Assembly: GCA_041685075.1 (NCBI GenBank)
Contig: JAWLGN010000216.1
Coordinates: 1-9,274 of the forward strand
DNA length: 9,274 nt
Origin: JAMCRM01 sp041685075
GTDB lineage: Bacteria; Acidobacteriota; Terriglobia; Bryobacterales; Bryobacteraceae
Reading direction: 5' to 3'
Translations under genes and position numbers: made by a program
In this document: in pieces, positions 1-6,939 of the stretch
Position numbering within the stretch: position 1 is the stretch's first letter
Layout of the letters: each line of letters begins with the position of its first letter
The notes under the pieces: generated by a model
Database searches by the model: none
The model's input: the letters and a program-made list of their open reading frames with translations, nothing else
Told to the model about the DNA's origin: nothing

Positions 1-1107
1 TTTTACGAAGTCGTGGAAAAGGTAATGGGAGTCGCGGGGACCGGGCGCCGCTTCGGGGTGGTACTGCACGCCGAAAGCGGGGAGGTTGCGGTGGCGGAAA
101 CCTTCGACCGTCTGGTCGTTTAAATTGATGTGGGTGATCTCGATTTCCTGGGGGTCGAGCGAGCCGGCCTCCAGGGCGAAGCCGTGGTTATGGGAGGTGA
201 TCTCGACGCGGCCGGTGAGGTGATTGATGACCGGGTGGTTGGCGCCGCGATGGCCGAATTTCAGCTTATAGGTGCGGCCGCCGGCGGCGATGCCGAGCAA
301 CTGGTGTCCCAGGCAGATGCCGAAGATGGGCTTGCGGCCGAGGAGGCCGCGGATGGCGTCCTGCTGAGCGTGGAGCGGTTCGGGGTCGCCGGGTCCATTG
401 GAGAGGAAGACGCCGTCGGGGTCGAGGGCCAGGACGTCGGCGGCGGAGGTGAGGGAGGGCACCACGGTGACGCGGCAGCCCACGTGCACGAGGCAGCGCA
501 GGATGTTGCGCTTGATGCCGAAGTCGTAGGCCACGACGTGGAAGCGCGGCTCGGCAGGGGGCGGCACGACCTCGGAGGGGGAGCAGGCTTCGACGGGCTG
601 CGTCCACGGGTAGGGTTCGGGAGTGGAGACGCGGCTGGCGAGGTCGAGGCCCGTCATAGTGGGGATGGAGCGGGCCTTTTCGACCAGCTCCGCGGGGTCC
701 TTCCCGAGGGCGGAGAGAACGCCGCGCATGACGCCTCGGGTGCGCAGGTGGCGCACCAGGGCGCGAGTGTCCAGGTCCGTGACGATGGGCAGGCCGTGGC
801 GGTCGAGGAAGCGGGCGGCGTCCTCGGCCGAGCGCCAGTTGCTGGCGGTGGGAGAGAAGTCCCGCACCACCAGGCCTTCGAGGTAGGGCCGGTCCGCTTC
901 GTTATCCTCCGGGGTGGTTCCGTAGTTGCCGATTTGGGGGTTGGTAAGGATGACGATCTGGCCGGAATAGGAAGGATCGGTGAAGATCTCCTGGTAGCCG
1001 GTGAGGGCGGTGTTAAAGACGACTTCGCCGGCCCGTTCAGCGCGCGCACCAATACTCGTGCCTTCGAAGACGGTGCCGTCCTCCAAGGCCAGGATCGCTG
1101 ATTGCAA
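1..1107 (-). CDS. carA: Carbamoyl-phosphate synthase small (glutaminase) subunit, 3' end cut by window edge
   Basis: CarA hydrolyses glutamine and passes ammonia to CarB, giving carbamoyl phosphate for arginine and pyrimidine synthesis in the cytoplasm. 369 codons are visible and close to the full family length. The N-terminal domain contains the motif GNYGTTPEDNE. The C-terminal half is a class I glutamine amidotransferase: nucleophile Cys265 in IFGICLGHQLLG, then SHNHGFAL, and the His350/Glu352 pair in YHPEAAPGP. These lie within a few residues of the E. coli positions (269/353/355). The start is TTG at 1107, because no in-frame ATG precedes the conserved start and a GGGAGG lies 10 nt upstream, inside the last codons of the upstream beta-helix gene. 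The gap to that gene is 5 nt, so the two are surely co-transcribed. carB is not in the window and may lie beyond the left edge. No PyrR or attenuator-like leader is visible. The family call is secure. Confidence 0.97.
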   Translation of the reverse strand, partial: MQSAILALEDGTVFEGTSIGARAERAGEVVFNTALTGYQEIFTDPSYSGQIVILTNPQIGNYGTTPEDNEADRPYLEGLVVRDFSPTASNWRSAEDAARFLDRHGLPIVTDLDTRALVRHLRTRGVMRGVLSALGKDPAELVEKARSIPTMTGLDLASRVSTPEPYPWTQPVEACSPSEVVPPPAEPRFHVVAYDFGIKRNILRCLVHVGCRVTVVPSLTSAADVLALDPDGVFLSNGPGDPEPLHAQQDAIRGLLGRKPIFGICLGHQLLGIAAGGRTYKLKFGHRGANHPVINHLTGRVEITSHNHGFALEAGSLDPQEIEITHINLNDQTVEGFRHRNLPAFGVQYHPEAAPGPRDSHYLFHDFVK

Positions 1108-1112
1108 TAGGT

Positions 1113-2489
1113 TTATTCCTCCCGGGGATGGATCTTCCTTATTTTAGCGTATGGGGCCGCCGCGAGGCAGCGGTTGTCGCGAATGTCGCTCTCGGCGGGG
1201 TGGACCCCGGGGGCGGCGAGGATGCAGCGGCGGTCCATGCGGTGGCCGGAGATTTCGTTCCAACGGATGAGGTGGCGGCTGGAGGGGGAGGCGCGCTTCT
1301 GGGCCCATTCGGCGGCGATGCGGCCGAGGTAGATGCCTGCCTGGAGCACGTCCGGCTCGCCCTGGATGGCGATGCAGCCGTACCGGGCGGCGCTCTCGTT
1401 GCAGCCGGCCAGGTTCAGGTTGAGGAGGCGGTTGCGCAGCACACGGTGGCCGCTGCCCAGGAGGAAGATGCCGCCGAACTTGGCGCCGTCGATGGTGTTG
1501 TCGGCGATGGTGATGCCCTCGGAGGTCATGTCCGGGTTCCAGTTGTTCACCACGATGCCGTAGTGGCCGTGGGGATAGTCTTCGGCGGTGAGGCGGTTGA
1601 CGCACTGGTTGTAGCGGACCTCGCCGTGGTGGAAGCCGTCGAGGTCGATGCACTTGCCGTTGACCTCGCGGAAGCGGTTGTGGAGGTAGGCGGTGCGGTC
1701 GACGTTGCCGGCGGTATCGATGGCTACGGGGGTGGCGCCGTTTTCGATGTCCACGGCTTCGAAGGGGTAGCCGATCTCGCTGCCCTGGTTATGCTCGACC
1801 CGGACGCCGCTGGCGTGGCCCACCTGGATGGCGTCGCGGCCGATGCGGTGGAAGCGGTTGCCGGCGATGAGGCCGCTGCGGTTGCGCGGGGCGGTGTAGC
1901 GGGAGTGGGTCCAGATGCCGTTGCCCAGGATGTTCTCGAACTGGGAGTCAACCACCTGGAAGCGGGTGGAGCCGTCCTCGAAGAGGATGCCGCCGGTGGT
2001 GTTGTTGCGGCCGAGGGGATTGCGAGAGCCGGAGTCGCGCACCTGGACGGCGCGGACGCGCACGCCCGCGGAGCGGCTGGCGAGGATGGCGAAGCCGGCA
2101 ATTTCGCGGAAGCGAACGTTTTCAATGCGCACGTCGCGGGCGCCCTGGAGGAGGATGCCGTTGTGGGGAGTGAAGCGGGCGAAGGGGGTGTCGGAGGGCG
2201 GCAGGGGGAGGCGGGCTTCGAGAGCGGCGCGGTTGCCGTCGAGGGTGAAGCCTTGGAAGCGGACGTGGCTGCAGCCGCGGCAGAGGAGCAGGGCGGGGCC
2301 GCGGAAGTGGGGCGCGGCGCGCAGGACGGCGCCATGGCCCCGCACCTCGAGATGGCTGCCCGAGATTTCGATGGGGGCGGCGATTTCAAAGGCGCCGGCG
2401 CCGAGGTCGATGGTGCGGGTTTCAGGAGCGGGGCGGAAGAGCAGCGCACCGGCGGCGCAGGCGGCGAGCGCTGCGGCGATGCGGCGCAT
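1113..2489 (-). CDS. Exported right-handed parallel beta-helix repeat protein
   Basis: 458 aa. The N-terminus (MRRIAAALAACAAGALLF) is a short positively charged stretch followed by a hydrophobic run, so export is likely. Leu-Ala-Ala-Cys at residues 8-11 resembles a lipobox but is unusually close to the start. From about residue 25 to 450 the chain consists of short beta-strand rungs of the NosD/pectate-lyase-like type, for example NGILLQGARDVRIENVRF (110-127), GGILFEDGSTRFQVVDSQF, GLIAGNRFHRIGRDAIQVG and GITIADNTIDGAKFGGIFLL (325-344), with Asn/Gly at turns. Such folds usually bind or cleave polysaccharides, but I cannot assign a catalytic triad, so enzyme activity is unproven. The ATG at 2489 directly follows the TGA of the methyltransferase gene, with GGAGGT 7 nt upstream, so the two are translationally coupled. 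carA follows after 5 nt. Confidence 0.88.
   Translation of the reverse strand: MRRIAAALAACAAGALLFRPAPETRTIDLGAGAFEIAAPIEISGSHLEVRGHGAVLRAAPHFRGPALLLCRGCSHVRFQGFTLDGNRAALEARLPLPPSDTPFARFTPHNGILLQGARDVRIENVRFREIAGFAILASRSAGVRVRAVQVRDSGSRNPLGRNNTTGGILFEDGSTRFQVVDSQFENILGNGIWTHSRYTAPRNRSGLIAGNRFHRIGRDAIQVGHASGVRVEHNQGSEIGYPFEAVDIENGATPVAIDTAGNVDRTAYLHNRFREVNGKCIDLDGFHHGEVRYNQCVNRLTAEDYPHGHYGIVVNNWNPDMTSEGITIADNTIDGAKFGGIFLLGSGHRVLRNRLLNLNLAGCNESAARYGCIAIQGEPDVLQAGIYLGRIAAEWAQKRASPSSRHLIRWNEISGHRMDRRCILAAPGVHPAESDIRDNRCLAAAPYAKIRKIHPREE
1118..1123 (-). promoter_or_regulatory. Ribosome binding site deciding the TTG start of carA
   Basis: GGGAGG on the minus strand lies 10 nt before TTG 1107 and overlaps the final Arg-Glu-Glu codons of the beta-helix gene. 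It supports TTG as the carA start and implies that ribosomes finishing the upstream gene can reinitiate on carA. Confidence 0.7.
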
Positions 2490-3773
2490 TCAGGCCACCT
2501 CCACGGGGAAGCCGGCGAGCAGGCGGCGGCCGATGCGCAGGACGAGCGGGTGGGCGCCGGGCGCGGTGCCCTCCGGCAGGCGAAAGTTGAATTCGTAACG
2601 GCCGGCCGAGGGGTCCGCGCAGAAGACGTCGAGATCCCGCACGGGCCGCCCGCCGATTTCAGCGGCGAACTGGCCGGGGCGCCCGACGTTCTCGACCACG
2701 GCTTTGAGAGTGCCGCTCTCGCAGCGGCGCTCGGCCAGCAGGTTGATGCCGTCGGTAAGGGAGGAGAGCACGGGGACGGCGGGGCCCGGGGGGATGAGCC
2801 GGGTCCAGCCGGCGGCAAGCGGTTCGCCGAGCCAGCGCACCTGGACGGGGACGAGGCCGGTGCGCATGTCGGGGGGGAGGGTGGCGTTCAACTGGACGAG
2901 GCCGTCGAAGGCGGGGTGGCCGAGGTAGGTGAGGCGGCAGGGGCGGCCATCGGCGGCGACTTCGAGGTTGTTGAGATCGCAGTCCGGGGGAAGCTGCTCG
3001 ATCCAGAGGGAGAGGGCGGCGTAAGGTCCGGAGACGGGCGCCACGGCTTCTCCGGTGTGGGTGTTGACGATGGCGCGGAGCCTGGCTGCGTGGGGCCGCG
3101 GGGTGAGGGACTGGCTCCAGCCCCGCGGTCGCTTGCGCAGGGTGATCCACATGTACTGGGTGAGGGCGCCTTCGAGGGCCAGCAACTGGAGGTCGTGACG
3201 ACGGGCGAAGGCGGCGACCTCCTCGGCGGCGATGCGCACTCCTTCCCAGGTGGTATAGCGGGCGGCGGTCGGGGGCAGGCCGTTGATCTGGCAGCGGAGG
3301 ATGCCGTCCGGCTTGAGGACGCGCCGAGTTTCTTCGAGGTAGCGGAAGACGACTTCGCCGCTGGGGATGTGCTGGAAGACAGCGTAGGAGTAGACGAAGT
3401 CGAAGGTGTCGGAGGCAAAGAGGCCGAGGTCGGCGCCGGTGGTGGCGTGAACGTGGGTGTTGGGGAGGCCGCGGAGCTTTTCGCGGGCGAGGCGGATCAT
3501 TTCGTCGGAGACATCGACGCCGTGGATCTCGCGGAAATGGCGGCTCATGGGGCGGAGGAGGCGTCCGGGGCCGCAGCCGATTTCGAGGGCGGCGACGCGG
3601 CCGGGGAGGCGGGGGAGTTCGGCTTCTAGCAGGGTGACGATGGGGGCGGCGGTGGCGAAGAACTCGGGGTCGGCCTGGCGGCGGCGGCCGAAGGCGACGT
3701 AGTAGTGGGGGTCTTCGCGGGCGCGTTGGTTCCAGTCGGCACGCATGCGCTCGAGCAGATCGGGGTCCGGCAT
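2490..3773 (-). CDS. Class I SAM-dependent methyltransferase with C-terminal beta-sandwich-like region
   Basis: 427 aa from ATG 3773. Residues 45-165 form a Rossmann methyltransferase: glycine-rich SAM loop ALEIGCGPGRLL (62-73), acidic motif HGVDVSDEM with Asp87, DFVYSYAVFQHIPSGE (125-140), and the RRVLKPDGILRCQI strand near 150-163. This is the Methyltransf_11/25 type, with unknown substrate. Residues from about 230 to 427 are a beta-rich extension ending in an Ig-like pattern (RYEFNFRLPEGTAPGAHPLVLRIG split across 392-415), perhaps two sandwich domains, which simple methyltransferases of this class lack. An in-frame ATG at 3845 would add 24 residues. I prefer 3773 because the extra segment looks non-coding and the MPDPDLLERMRADWN start fits this methyltransferase type. 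It is the first gene of the unit with the beta-helix gene (TGAATG junction) and carA. No good Shine-Dalgarno precedes it. A TAGAAT hexamer ends 10 nt upstream. Confidence 0.88.
   Translation of the reverse strand: MPDPDLLERMRADWNQRAREDPHYYVAFGRRRQADPEFFATAAPIVTLLEAELPRLPGRVAALEIGCGPGRLLRPMSRHFREIHGVDVSDEMIRLAREKLRGLPNTHVHATTGADLGLFASDTFDFVYSYAVFQHIPSGEVVFRYLEETRRVLKPDGILRCQINGLPPTAARYTTWEGVRIAAEEVAAFARRHDLQLLALEGALTQYMWITLRKRPRGWSQSLTPRPHAARLRAIVNTHTGEAVAPVSGPYAALSLWIEQLPPDCDLNNLEVAADGRPCRLTYLGHPAFDGLVQLNATLPPDMRTGLVPVQVRWLGEPLAAGWTRLIPPGPAVPVLSSLTDGINLLAERRCESGTLKAVVENVGRPGQFAAEIGGRPVRDLDVFCADPSAGRYEFNFRLPEGTAPGAHPLVLRIGRRLLAGFPVEVA
2497..2502 (-). promoter_or_regulatory. Ribosome binding site of the beta-helix gene
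   Basis: GGAGGT on the minus strand, 7 nt before ATG 2489, lies within the last codons of the methyltransferase gene. It is a canonical Shine-Dalgarno for an operon-internal gene, unlike the apparent first genes of units in this window. Confidence 0.7.
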
Positions 3774-3783
3774 CTCTACGGCA

Positions 3784-3789
3784 ATTCTA
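3784..3789 (-). promoter_or_regulatory. Candidate -10 element of the methyltransferase/beta-helix/carA unit
   Basis: TAGAAT on the minus strand ends 10 nt before ATG 3773. No convincing -35 hexamer is found 16-18 nt upstream. If functional, transcription would begin within a few bases of the start codon. It rests on position and on similarity to the same arrangement at other genes here. Confidence 0.35.
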
Positions 3790-4056
3790 TCCCGCGGCGG
3801 GTGAGTTATGGGTTCGTTTTGTCCGGGGCAAGTGGCTGATTTCATGTTTGTTAGTTGCGAAAAATGGCTTCGTTCGGTATTTTTGCCGGGAGCTTGCCCG
3901 GAGAGCCGCCGGCGCCGGGAGATCCGCGCTTCCCTGGCGGCGGGCGCCCCGAATTATGATACGGCGGCCGATGGGCGGGGCCGGCGGCGGTTGCCCGTGA
4001 GGCGTTGAAAGCAGGGGGAAAAGGATTTCGGGGCGCGGGTGACCGCAGGCGGGGGG

Positions 4057-4062
4057 TACAAT
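4057..4062 (+). promoter_or_regulatory. Candidate -10 element of the 103-aa gene
   Basis: TACAAT ends 7 nt before ATG 4070, placing the expected transcription start at or next to the start codon. No -35 match is visible. It overlaps the upstream alternative ATG at 4061, which argues for 4070 as the real start. Confidence 0.4.
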
Positions 4063-4069
4063 GCGGGGG

Positions 4070-4381
4070 ATGAAGCAAAGGCGTCTGGTTACGACACTCG
4101 TGGGCGACGGAAAGCTGGAGATTGAAGGAGCGCGGTTCGGGGTCCGGTACGATATGAAGGTTTGCAGGGACTTCGAGGTCTCCCCCGCGGGCGCGGCGGT
4201 TCCGGTTTTGAAGAGCGGGCGCGGGCTGGTGGAGGGCTTGGAGGACGAGCTGGTAGACCGCGCGGTCCGGGAGGCCAAGCCGCTCTGGCTGGAGATGGAG
4301 GACGGCACGCGGGCGCTGATTCAGATCGAGGACGCGAATGGCAATTTTGCTGTGAGCGAGCTGGTGGAAAACGCGGGCTGA
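4070..4381 (+). CDS. Small conserved-looking protein of unknown function
   Basis: 103 aa from ATG 4070 (MKQRRLVTTLVGDGKLEIEG). The family is not recognised. The protein is soluble, without signal peptide or membrane segment, and acidic in its second half. It appears to alternate short strands (VTTLVGDGKLEIEG, LWLEMEDGTRALIQIED, NFAVSELVE) with one central helix-like stretch (GLVEGLEDELVDRAVREAK), suggesting a small alpha/beta or beta-barrel fold. Codon use has the strong third-position G/C of neighbouring genes, and the reading is free of rare-codon clusters, so I take it as real. An upstream in-frame ATG at 4061 would add three residues but falls inside the TACAAT -10 candidate. The Wzt-like gene starts 122 bp downstream on the same strand and may or may not share the transcript. 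Confidence 0.65.
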   Translation: MKQRRLVTTLVGDGKLEIEGARFGVRYDMKVCRDFEVSPAGAAVPVLKSGRGLVEGLEDELVDRAVREAKPLWLEMEDGTRALIQIEDANGNFAVSELVENAG

Positions 4382-4489
4382 CGGGCGCCAGCCTTGCACA
4401 GGGCGAAGGCTGCCGTCCGAGGGAGTGCGGCAGTGGCAAAGCGGCTCGCGGTCGAATCCAAGTGGAAGCGGTGGATTGAGCCGGGGCTG

Positions 4490-4495
4490 TATCCT
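4490..4495 (+). promoter_or_regulatory. Weak candidate -10 element of the Wzt-like gene
   Basis: TATCCT ends 8 nt before ATG 4504, the same spacing class as at the other unit-leading genes. No -35 match is visible. The intervening GGGGAG is only 2 nt from the ATG, too close for an ordinary Shine-Dalgarno. Confidence 0.25.
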
Positions 4496-4503
4496 GGGGA
4501 GTT

Positions 4504-5433
4504 ATGGCGATTGCGTTCCGCGATGTCACGCTGCCGCCCGTGGCGGGGTTCAGCGCCTCGGCTCCCGATGGCGCGGTGATCGGGATTATAGGGGAAGACG
4601 GCGCGGGGAAGTCGCGGCTGCTGCGGGCGGCTGCCGGTGTGGAGATGCCGGAGGCGGGGAGCGTGGAGGCGCCGGCGGCGCGGCGGCTGGTGGGCGCGGG
4701 GGAGAGGCTCGATTTTTCACCCGCCGCGCTGCTGTGCCTGGACGATGCGCTGGCCGGGCACGACCGGCTGGTGCGGGAGCGCGCGGCGGTTTCGATGGGG
4801 CGGCTGCGGCGCGCGGGTGCGACCGTGCTGCTGGCGTCTCACGATGAAGAGCTGCTGGAGAGGATGTGCGATGAAATCTGGTGGCTGGAAGCGGGACGGC
4901 TGGCGGGGCGCGGCGATCCGGGAGAGGTGCTGAGGGCGTATCGCTGCCGGGTGGCGGCGCGGCTGCGGGAGTGGGGCGAGACGGCGCCCTCCGCCATGGA
5001 GGCGCGGCTGCGGCGGGGCGACGGGCGCGCGGAGGTGGCGGGGATCGAAACGCTGGGCGAGAACGGGCGCGCGACGGGCGTGTGGCGCAGCGGCGAACTG
5101 GCGGTGGTACGGGTGACGGTGCGGTACAGGGAGGCGGTCGCGGAGCCGGTGGTGGGGATCATGATCCGCACGCCGGTAGGGGTGAACGTCTACGGCACGA
5201 ACACGGAACTGGAGGGGATCCGGCCGGGGCCGCGGGGGGCGGGAGAGACGACGACCGTGAGCTTCGCCTTTCGGGTGGAGCTATGCCCGGGCGAGTACAC
5301 CCTTACCGCGGCGTCTCACGATCCGGACGGCGTGTGGCATGACTGGCTGGAGGACGCGGTGGCGGTCTCGGTGACGGACCAGCGGTACACCGCGGGGGTG
5401 GCCAACCTGCGGGCCACCGTGCGAATAGAATAA
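4504..5433 (+). CDS. Wzt-like ABC ATPase with internally deleted nucleotide-binding domain and C-terminal glycan-binding domain
   Basis: 309 aa; Wzt-type proteins usually exceed 400. Residues 1-45 are a normal ABC start with Walker A GEDGAGKS (30-37). Only 44 residues after Lys36 comes Walker B, ALLCLDD (Asp80), then an H-loop VLLASHDEE (His113) and the typical DEIWWLEAGRLAGRGDPGEVLRAY end (split at 123-146). Normally about 110-130 residues lie between Walker A and B. The Q-loop, the helical subdomain and the LSGGQ-type signature are all absent, and Asp81 replaces the usual catalytic Glu. Residues about 175-308 match the Wzt C-terminal beta-sandwich that recognises exported O-antigen or teichoic-type glycan, including VGVNVYGTNTELEGI (225-239). 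No Wzm-like permease is present. The shortened domain is in one uninterrupted frame, so it is not a frameshift. It may be a regulator or glycan-binding relic rather than an export motor; that is inference. Confidence 0.82.
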   Translation: MAIAFRDVTLPPVAGFSASAPDGAVIGIIGEDGAGKSRLLRAAAGVEMPEAGSVEAPAARRLVGAGERLDFSPAALLCLDDALAGHDRLVRERAAVSMGRLRRAGATVLLASHDEELLERMCDEIWWLEAGRLAGRGDPGEVLRAYRCRVAARLREWGETAPSAMEARLRRGDGRAEVAGIETLGENGRATGVWRSGELAVVRVTVRYREAVAEPVVGIMIRTPVGVNVYGTNTELEGIRPGPRGAGETTTVSFAFRVELCPGEYTLTAASHDPDGVWHDWLEDAVAVSVTDQRYTAGVANLRATVRIE

Positions 5434-5435
5434 GA

Positions 5436-6779
5436 TCAGCCCTTTCTTTCGATGATGAAAGTGGGGGCCAGCCCGGCGGAAGAGGAGAAACCGGTCCCGC
5501 CCGTCGAAACCCAGCTCGAACAACTCAGGACCTTGCCCAGGTAGGCGTGGGGGTGGACATCCACCTGCATCTCGCGGAACTCGAGGTGTCCCCAATTGGA
5601 GAGGGGGAAGACGGCGCGCACCGGCTCGACGCGCTCCTGCACGACGTAAGGAAAGCGGGTGGCCTGCCGGAGGGCGCGCTGCCAGCCGGAGTCGTTCACC
5701 TCGGAGCCGAAGAAGGTGTGCTGGTCGCTGTAGTCGTCGTTGGGCTTGAGCACCAGCCGGGGGCGGTTCTGGAGGATGAAGTCGATCAGGTCGATGGTTT
5801 CGGAGCCGTAAGTGGTCTTGCCCGGCGCCACCAGGCGGGTCCAGGGCACGTGCTGCCGGATGGCCTTGCGCTCGGCGATGGGGAATTTCGCGGTGAGGGT
5901 TTCGTCGGTGAGGAGGCCGAACATGGCTTTCTTGTGGGCCAGTTCGGAGCGGAAGCTGTTCACCATGCAGACGGCGCGCTCGCGGTAGGCCTGCACCAGG
6001 GGGTGCGAGAGGTCGAAGCGCATGAGGAACTCCTGCACGCTGACCCGGCGGTAAACCAAGTCGATCTCGAAGTCGCCTTTGCGCAGCACGCGGTTACGGT
6101 AGTCGAGCTGGTCGGGGGAGACGATTTCGACGTTGTAGCCGTCGGCGCGGAAGGCGTCGCGGAAGATCTCGTATTCGCTGCGGCCGAAGTGGTAGGGGGG
6201 GCGGAACTCCAGGATGGCGATATTAGGCCGGCCCTTGCCGCCGTACTGCTTGTATGCCTTGAGCAGGGCCGCGAGCAGGTGCTTTTTGCCTCCCATGCGG
6301 GTGAGGCGATAGCGCTTGCGGAACTGCTTCATGGGGGGAGCGTCGTAAAAGAGGTCCGCCAGGGCCTCGGCATAGCCGGCGCCGGTGGGGGAGTCGGCGT
6401 TGTATTGGACGAAGTGCAGGGAGCCGTTGCAGAGATGGGAGTCCAGCCGCGCGGCCACTTCCACGGCGTCGTAGCCGGGATCGATACCGGCGAGCATCTT
6501 TTCCGCGGGGAGCAGTTCGAGCCTCGCCAGCAGGGCGGGAGAAGTGAGCACCATCCGCTCCATGCGGTCGATGGCGCGGATGAGCGCTTCGCCGGATTTC
6601 ACCAGGGAAGTGTACTGGCGCCGGGTGATGAAGTTGGGGCGGAGGAAGGGACAGACCAAGCGTCCCCCGGCAGAAAGCATTTCCGTCTCCATGCGTTTCT
6701 GCAGGTCATCGGCCCAGGCCAAATCCTGGCTTTCCAAGAGTTTGTGGTAACGGGCAACCGCCTCGTCTAACTGCGACAT
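5436..6779 (-). CDS. Circularly permuted ATP-grasp protein, glutathionylspermidine-synthase-like
   Basis: 447 aa from ATG 6779. Motifs point to the circularly permuted ATP-grasp family, whose members form amide bonds from a carboxylate and an amine using ATP: HFVQYNADSPTGAGYAE (122-138), AILEFRPPYHFGRSEYE (188-204), SFRSELAHKKAMFGLLTDE (275-293), RLVLKPNDDYSDQHTFFG (341-358) with the nucleotide-binding Lys, QERVEP (381-386), and the Gly/Ser-rich tail STGGTGFSSSAGLAPTF. The substrate is unknown. An amide-forming role on a peptide or polyamine is inferred from the family only. No Shine-Dalgarno precedes 6779; a TAGAAC hexamer ends 5 nt upstream. Earlier in-frame starts (6815, 6824, up to 6962) would add a hydrophobic segment that is probably spurious. 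The 3' end is 2 bp from the stop of the convergent Wzt-like gene. Confidence 0.78.
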   Translation of the reverse strand: MSQLDEAVARYHKLLESQDLAWADDLQKRMETEMLSAGGRLVCPFLRPNFITRRQYTSLVKSGEALIRAIDRMERMVLTSPALLARLELLPAEKMLAGIDPGYDAVEVAARLDSHLCNGSLHFVQYNADSPTGAGYAEALADLFYDAPPMKQFRKRYRLTRMGGKKHLLAALLKAYKQYGGKGRPNIAILEFRPPYHFGRSEYEIFRDAFRADGYNVEIVSPDQLDYRNRVLRKGDFEIDLVYRRVSVQEFLMRFDLSHPLVQAYRERAVCMVNSFRSELAHKKAMFGLLTDETLTAKFPIAERKAIRQHVPWTRLVAPGKTTYGSETIDLIDFILQNRPRLVLKPNDDYSDQHTFFGSEVNDSGWQRALRQATRFPYVVQERVEPVRAVFPLSNWGHLEFREMQVDVHPHAYLGKVLSCSSWVSTGGTGFSSSAGLAPTFIIERKG

Positions 6780-6784
6780 TATCG

Positions 6785-6790
6785 GTTCTA
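6785..6790 (-). promoter_or_regulatory. Candidate extended -10 element of the ATP-grasp gene
   Basis: TAGAAC preceded by TGA (a TGn extended -10 form) ends 5 nt before ATG 6779 on the minus strand. TTGCCT lies 15 nt further upstream (6806-6811), a short spacing for a -35. The start would be leaderless or nearly so. Confidence 0.3.
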
Positions 6791-6915
6791 TCACAAGTAT
6801 CGCACAGGCAAGCATCAATAGCATAGGCGCGAAGCCTGGGAGACAGCGGTAAATTGCAGAAAACAAAAAATTTATTTTGGTGGCGGGCAGGCTGGGGGCG
6901 AGCGGGGGCCGGGCC

Positions 6916-6933
6916 GCGGACCGGGGGGTCCGC
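6916..6933. repeat. Perfect 7-bp inverted repeat with 4-nt loop
   Basis: GCGGACC at 6916-6922 and GGTCCGC at 6927-6933 are perfect reverse complements around GGGG. It ends 6 nt before a TTGCGC that could be the -35 of the amidohydrolase promoter, so it may be an operator or a hairpin. It has no following T-run on the plus strand. Confidence 0.5.
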
Positions 6934-6939
6934 CCGGGA

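Larger units (their letters stand above)
3774..4069. other. Divergent intergenic region
   Basis: About 296 bp separate the minus-strand methyltransferase unit from the plus-strand 103-aa gene. Positions 3800-3885 are clearly richer in A/T than the flanks; the rest is G/C-rich. A small inverted repeat CCGGG-(6 nt)-CCCGG lies at 3886-3901, with no T-run that would make it a terminator on either strand. Candidate -10 hexamers lie at each end (3784-3789 minus, 4057-4062 plus). A further TATGAT sits at 3955-3960. I see no credible gene, tRNA or riboswitch in it. Confidence 0.6.

Noticed and set aside
130..1101. Open frame of 323 codons opposite carA
   Set aside because: Antisense shadow of a secure carA reading.
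1128..3629. Open frame of 833 codons on the plus strand opposite the beta-helix and methyltransferase genes
   Set aside because: It is an antisense shadow: high third-position G/C on the real strand removes stops from this frame. Its translation is low-complexity Ala/Gly/Glu/Asp/Val with no domain, while the minus strand shows clear motifs.
3886..3901. CCGGG-(6 nt)-CCCGG hairpin as a terminator
   Set aside because: Stem of only 5 bp, no T-run on the 3' side for either strand, and it lies between divergent genes where no terminator is needed.
3955..4000. TATGAT followed 10 nt later by a 9-codon frame (ATG 3971 to TGA 4000, MGGAGGGCP)
   Set aside because: It fits the leaderless spacing, but a glycine-rich nonapeptide is expected by chance in G/C-rich sequence, and nothing else marks it as a leader peptide.
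4386..4465. tRNA-like look around GGTCGAATCC
   Set aside because: The T-arm sequence lacks the usual GTTC and no matching acceptor, D or anticodon arms can be drawn.
5547..6770. Open frame of 407 codons opposite the ATP-grasp gene
   Set aside because: Same antisense effect. The minus strand carries the ATP-grasp motifs.
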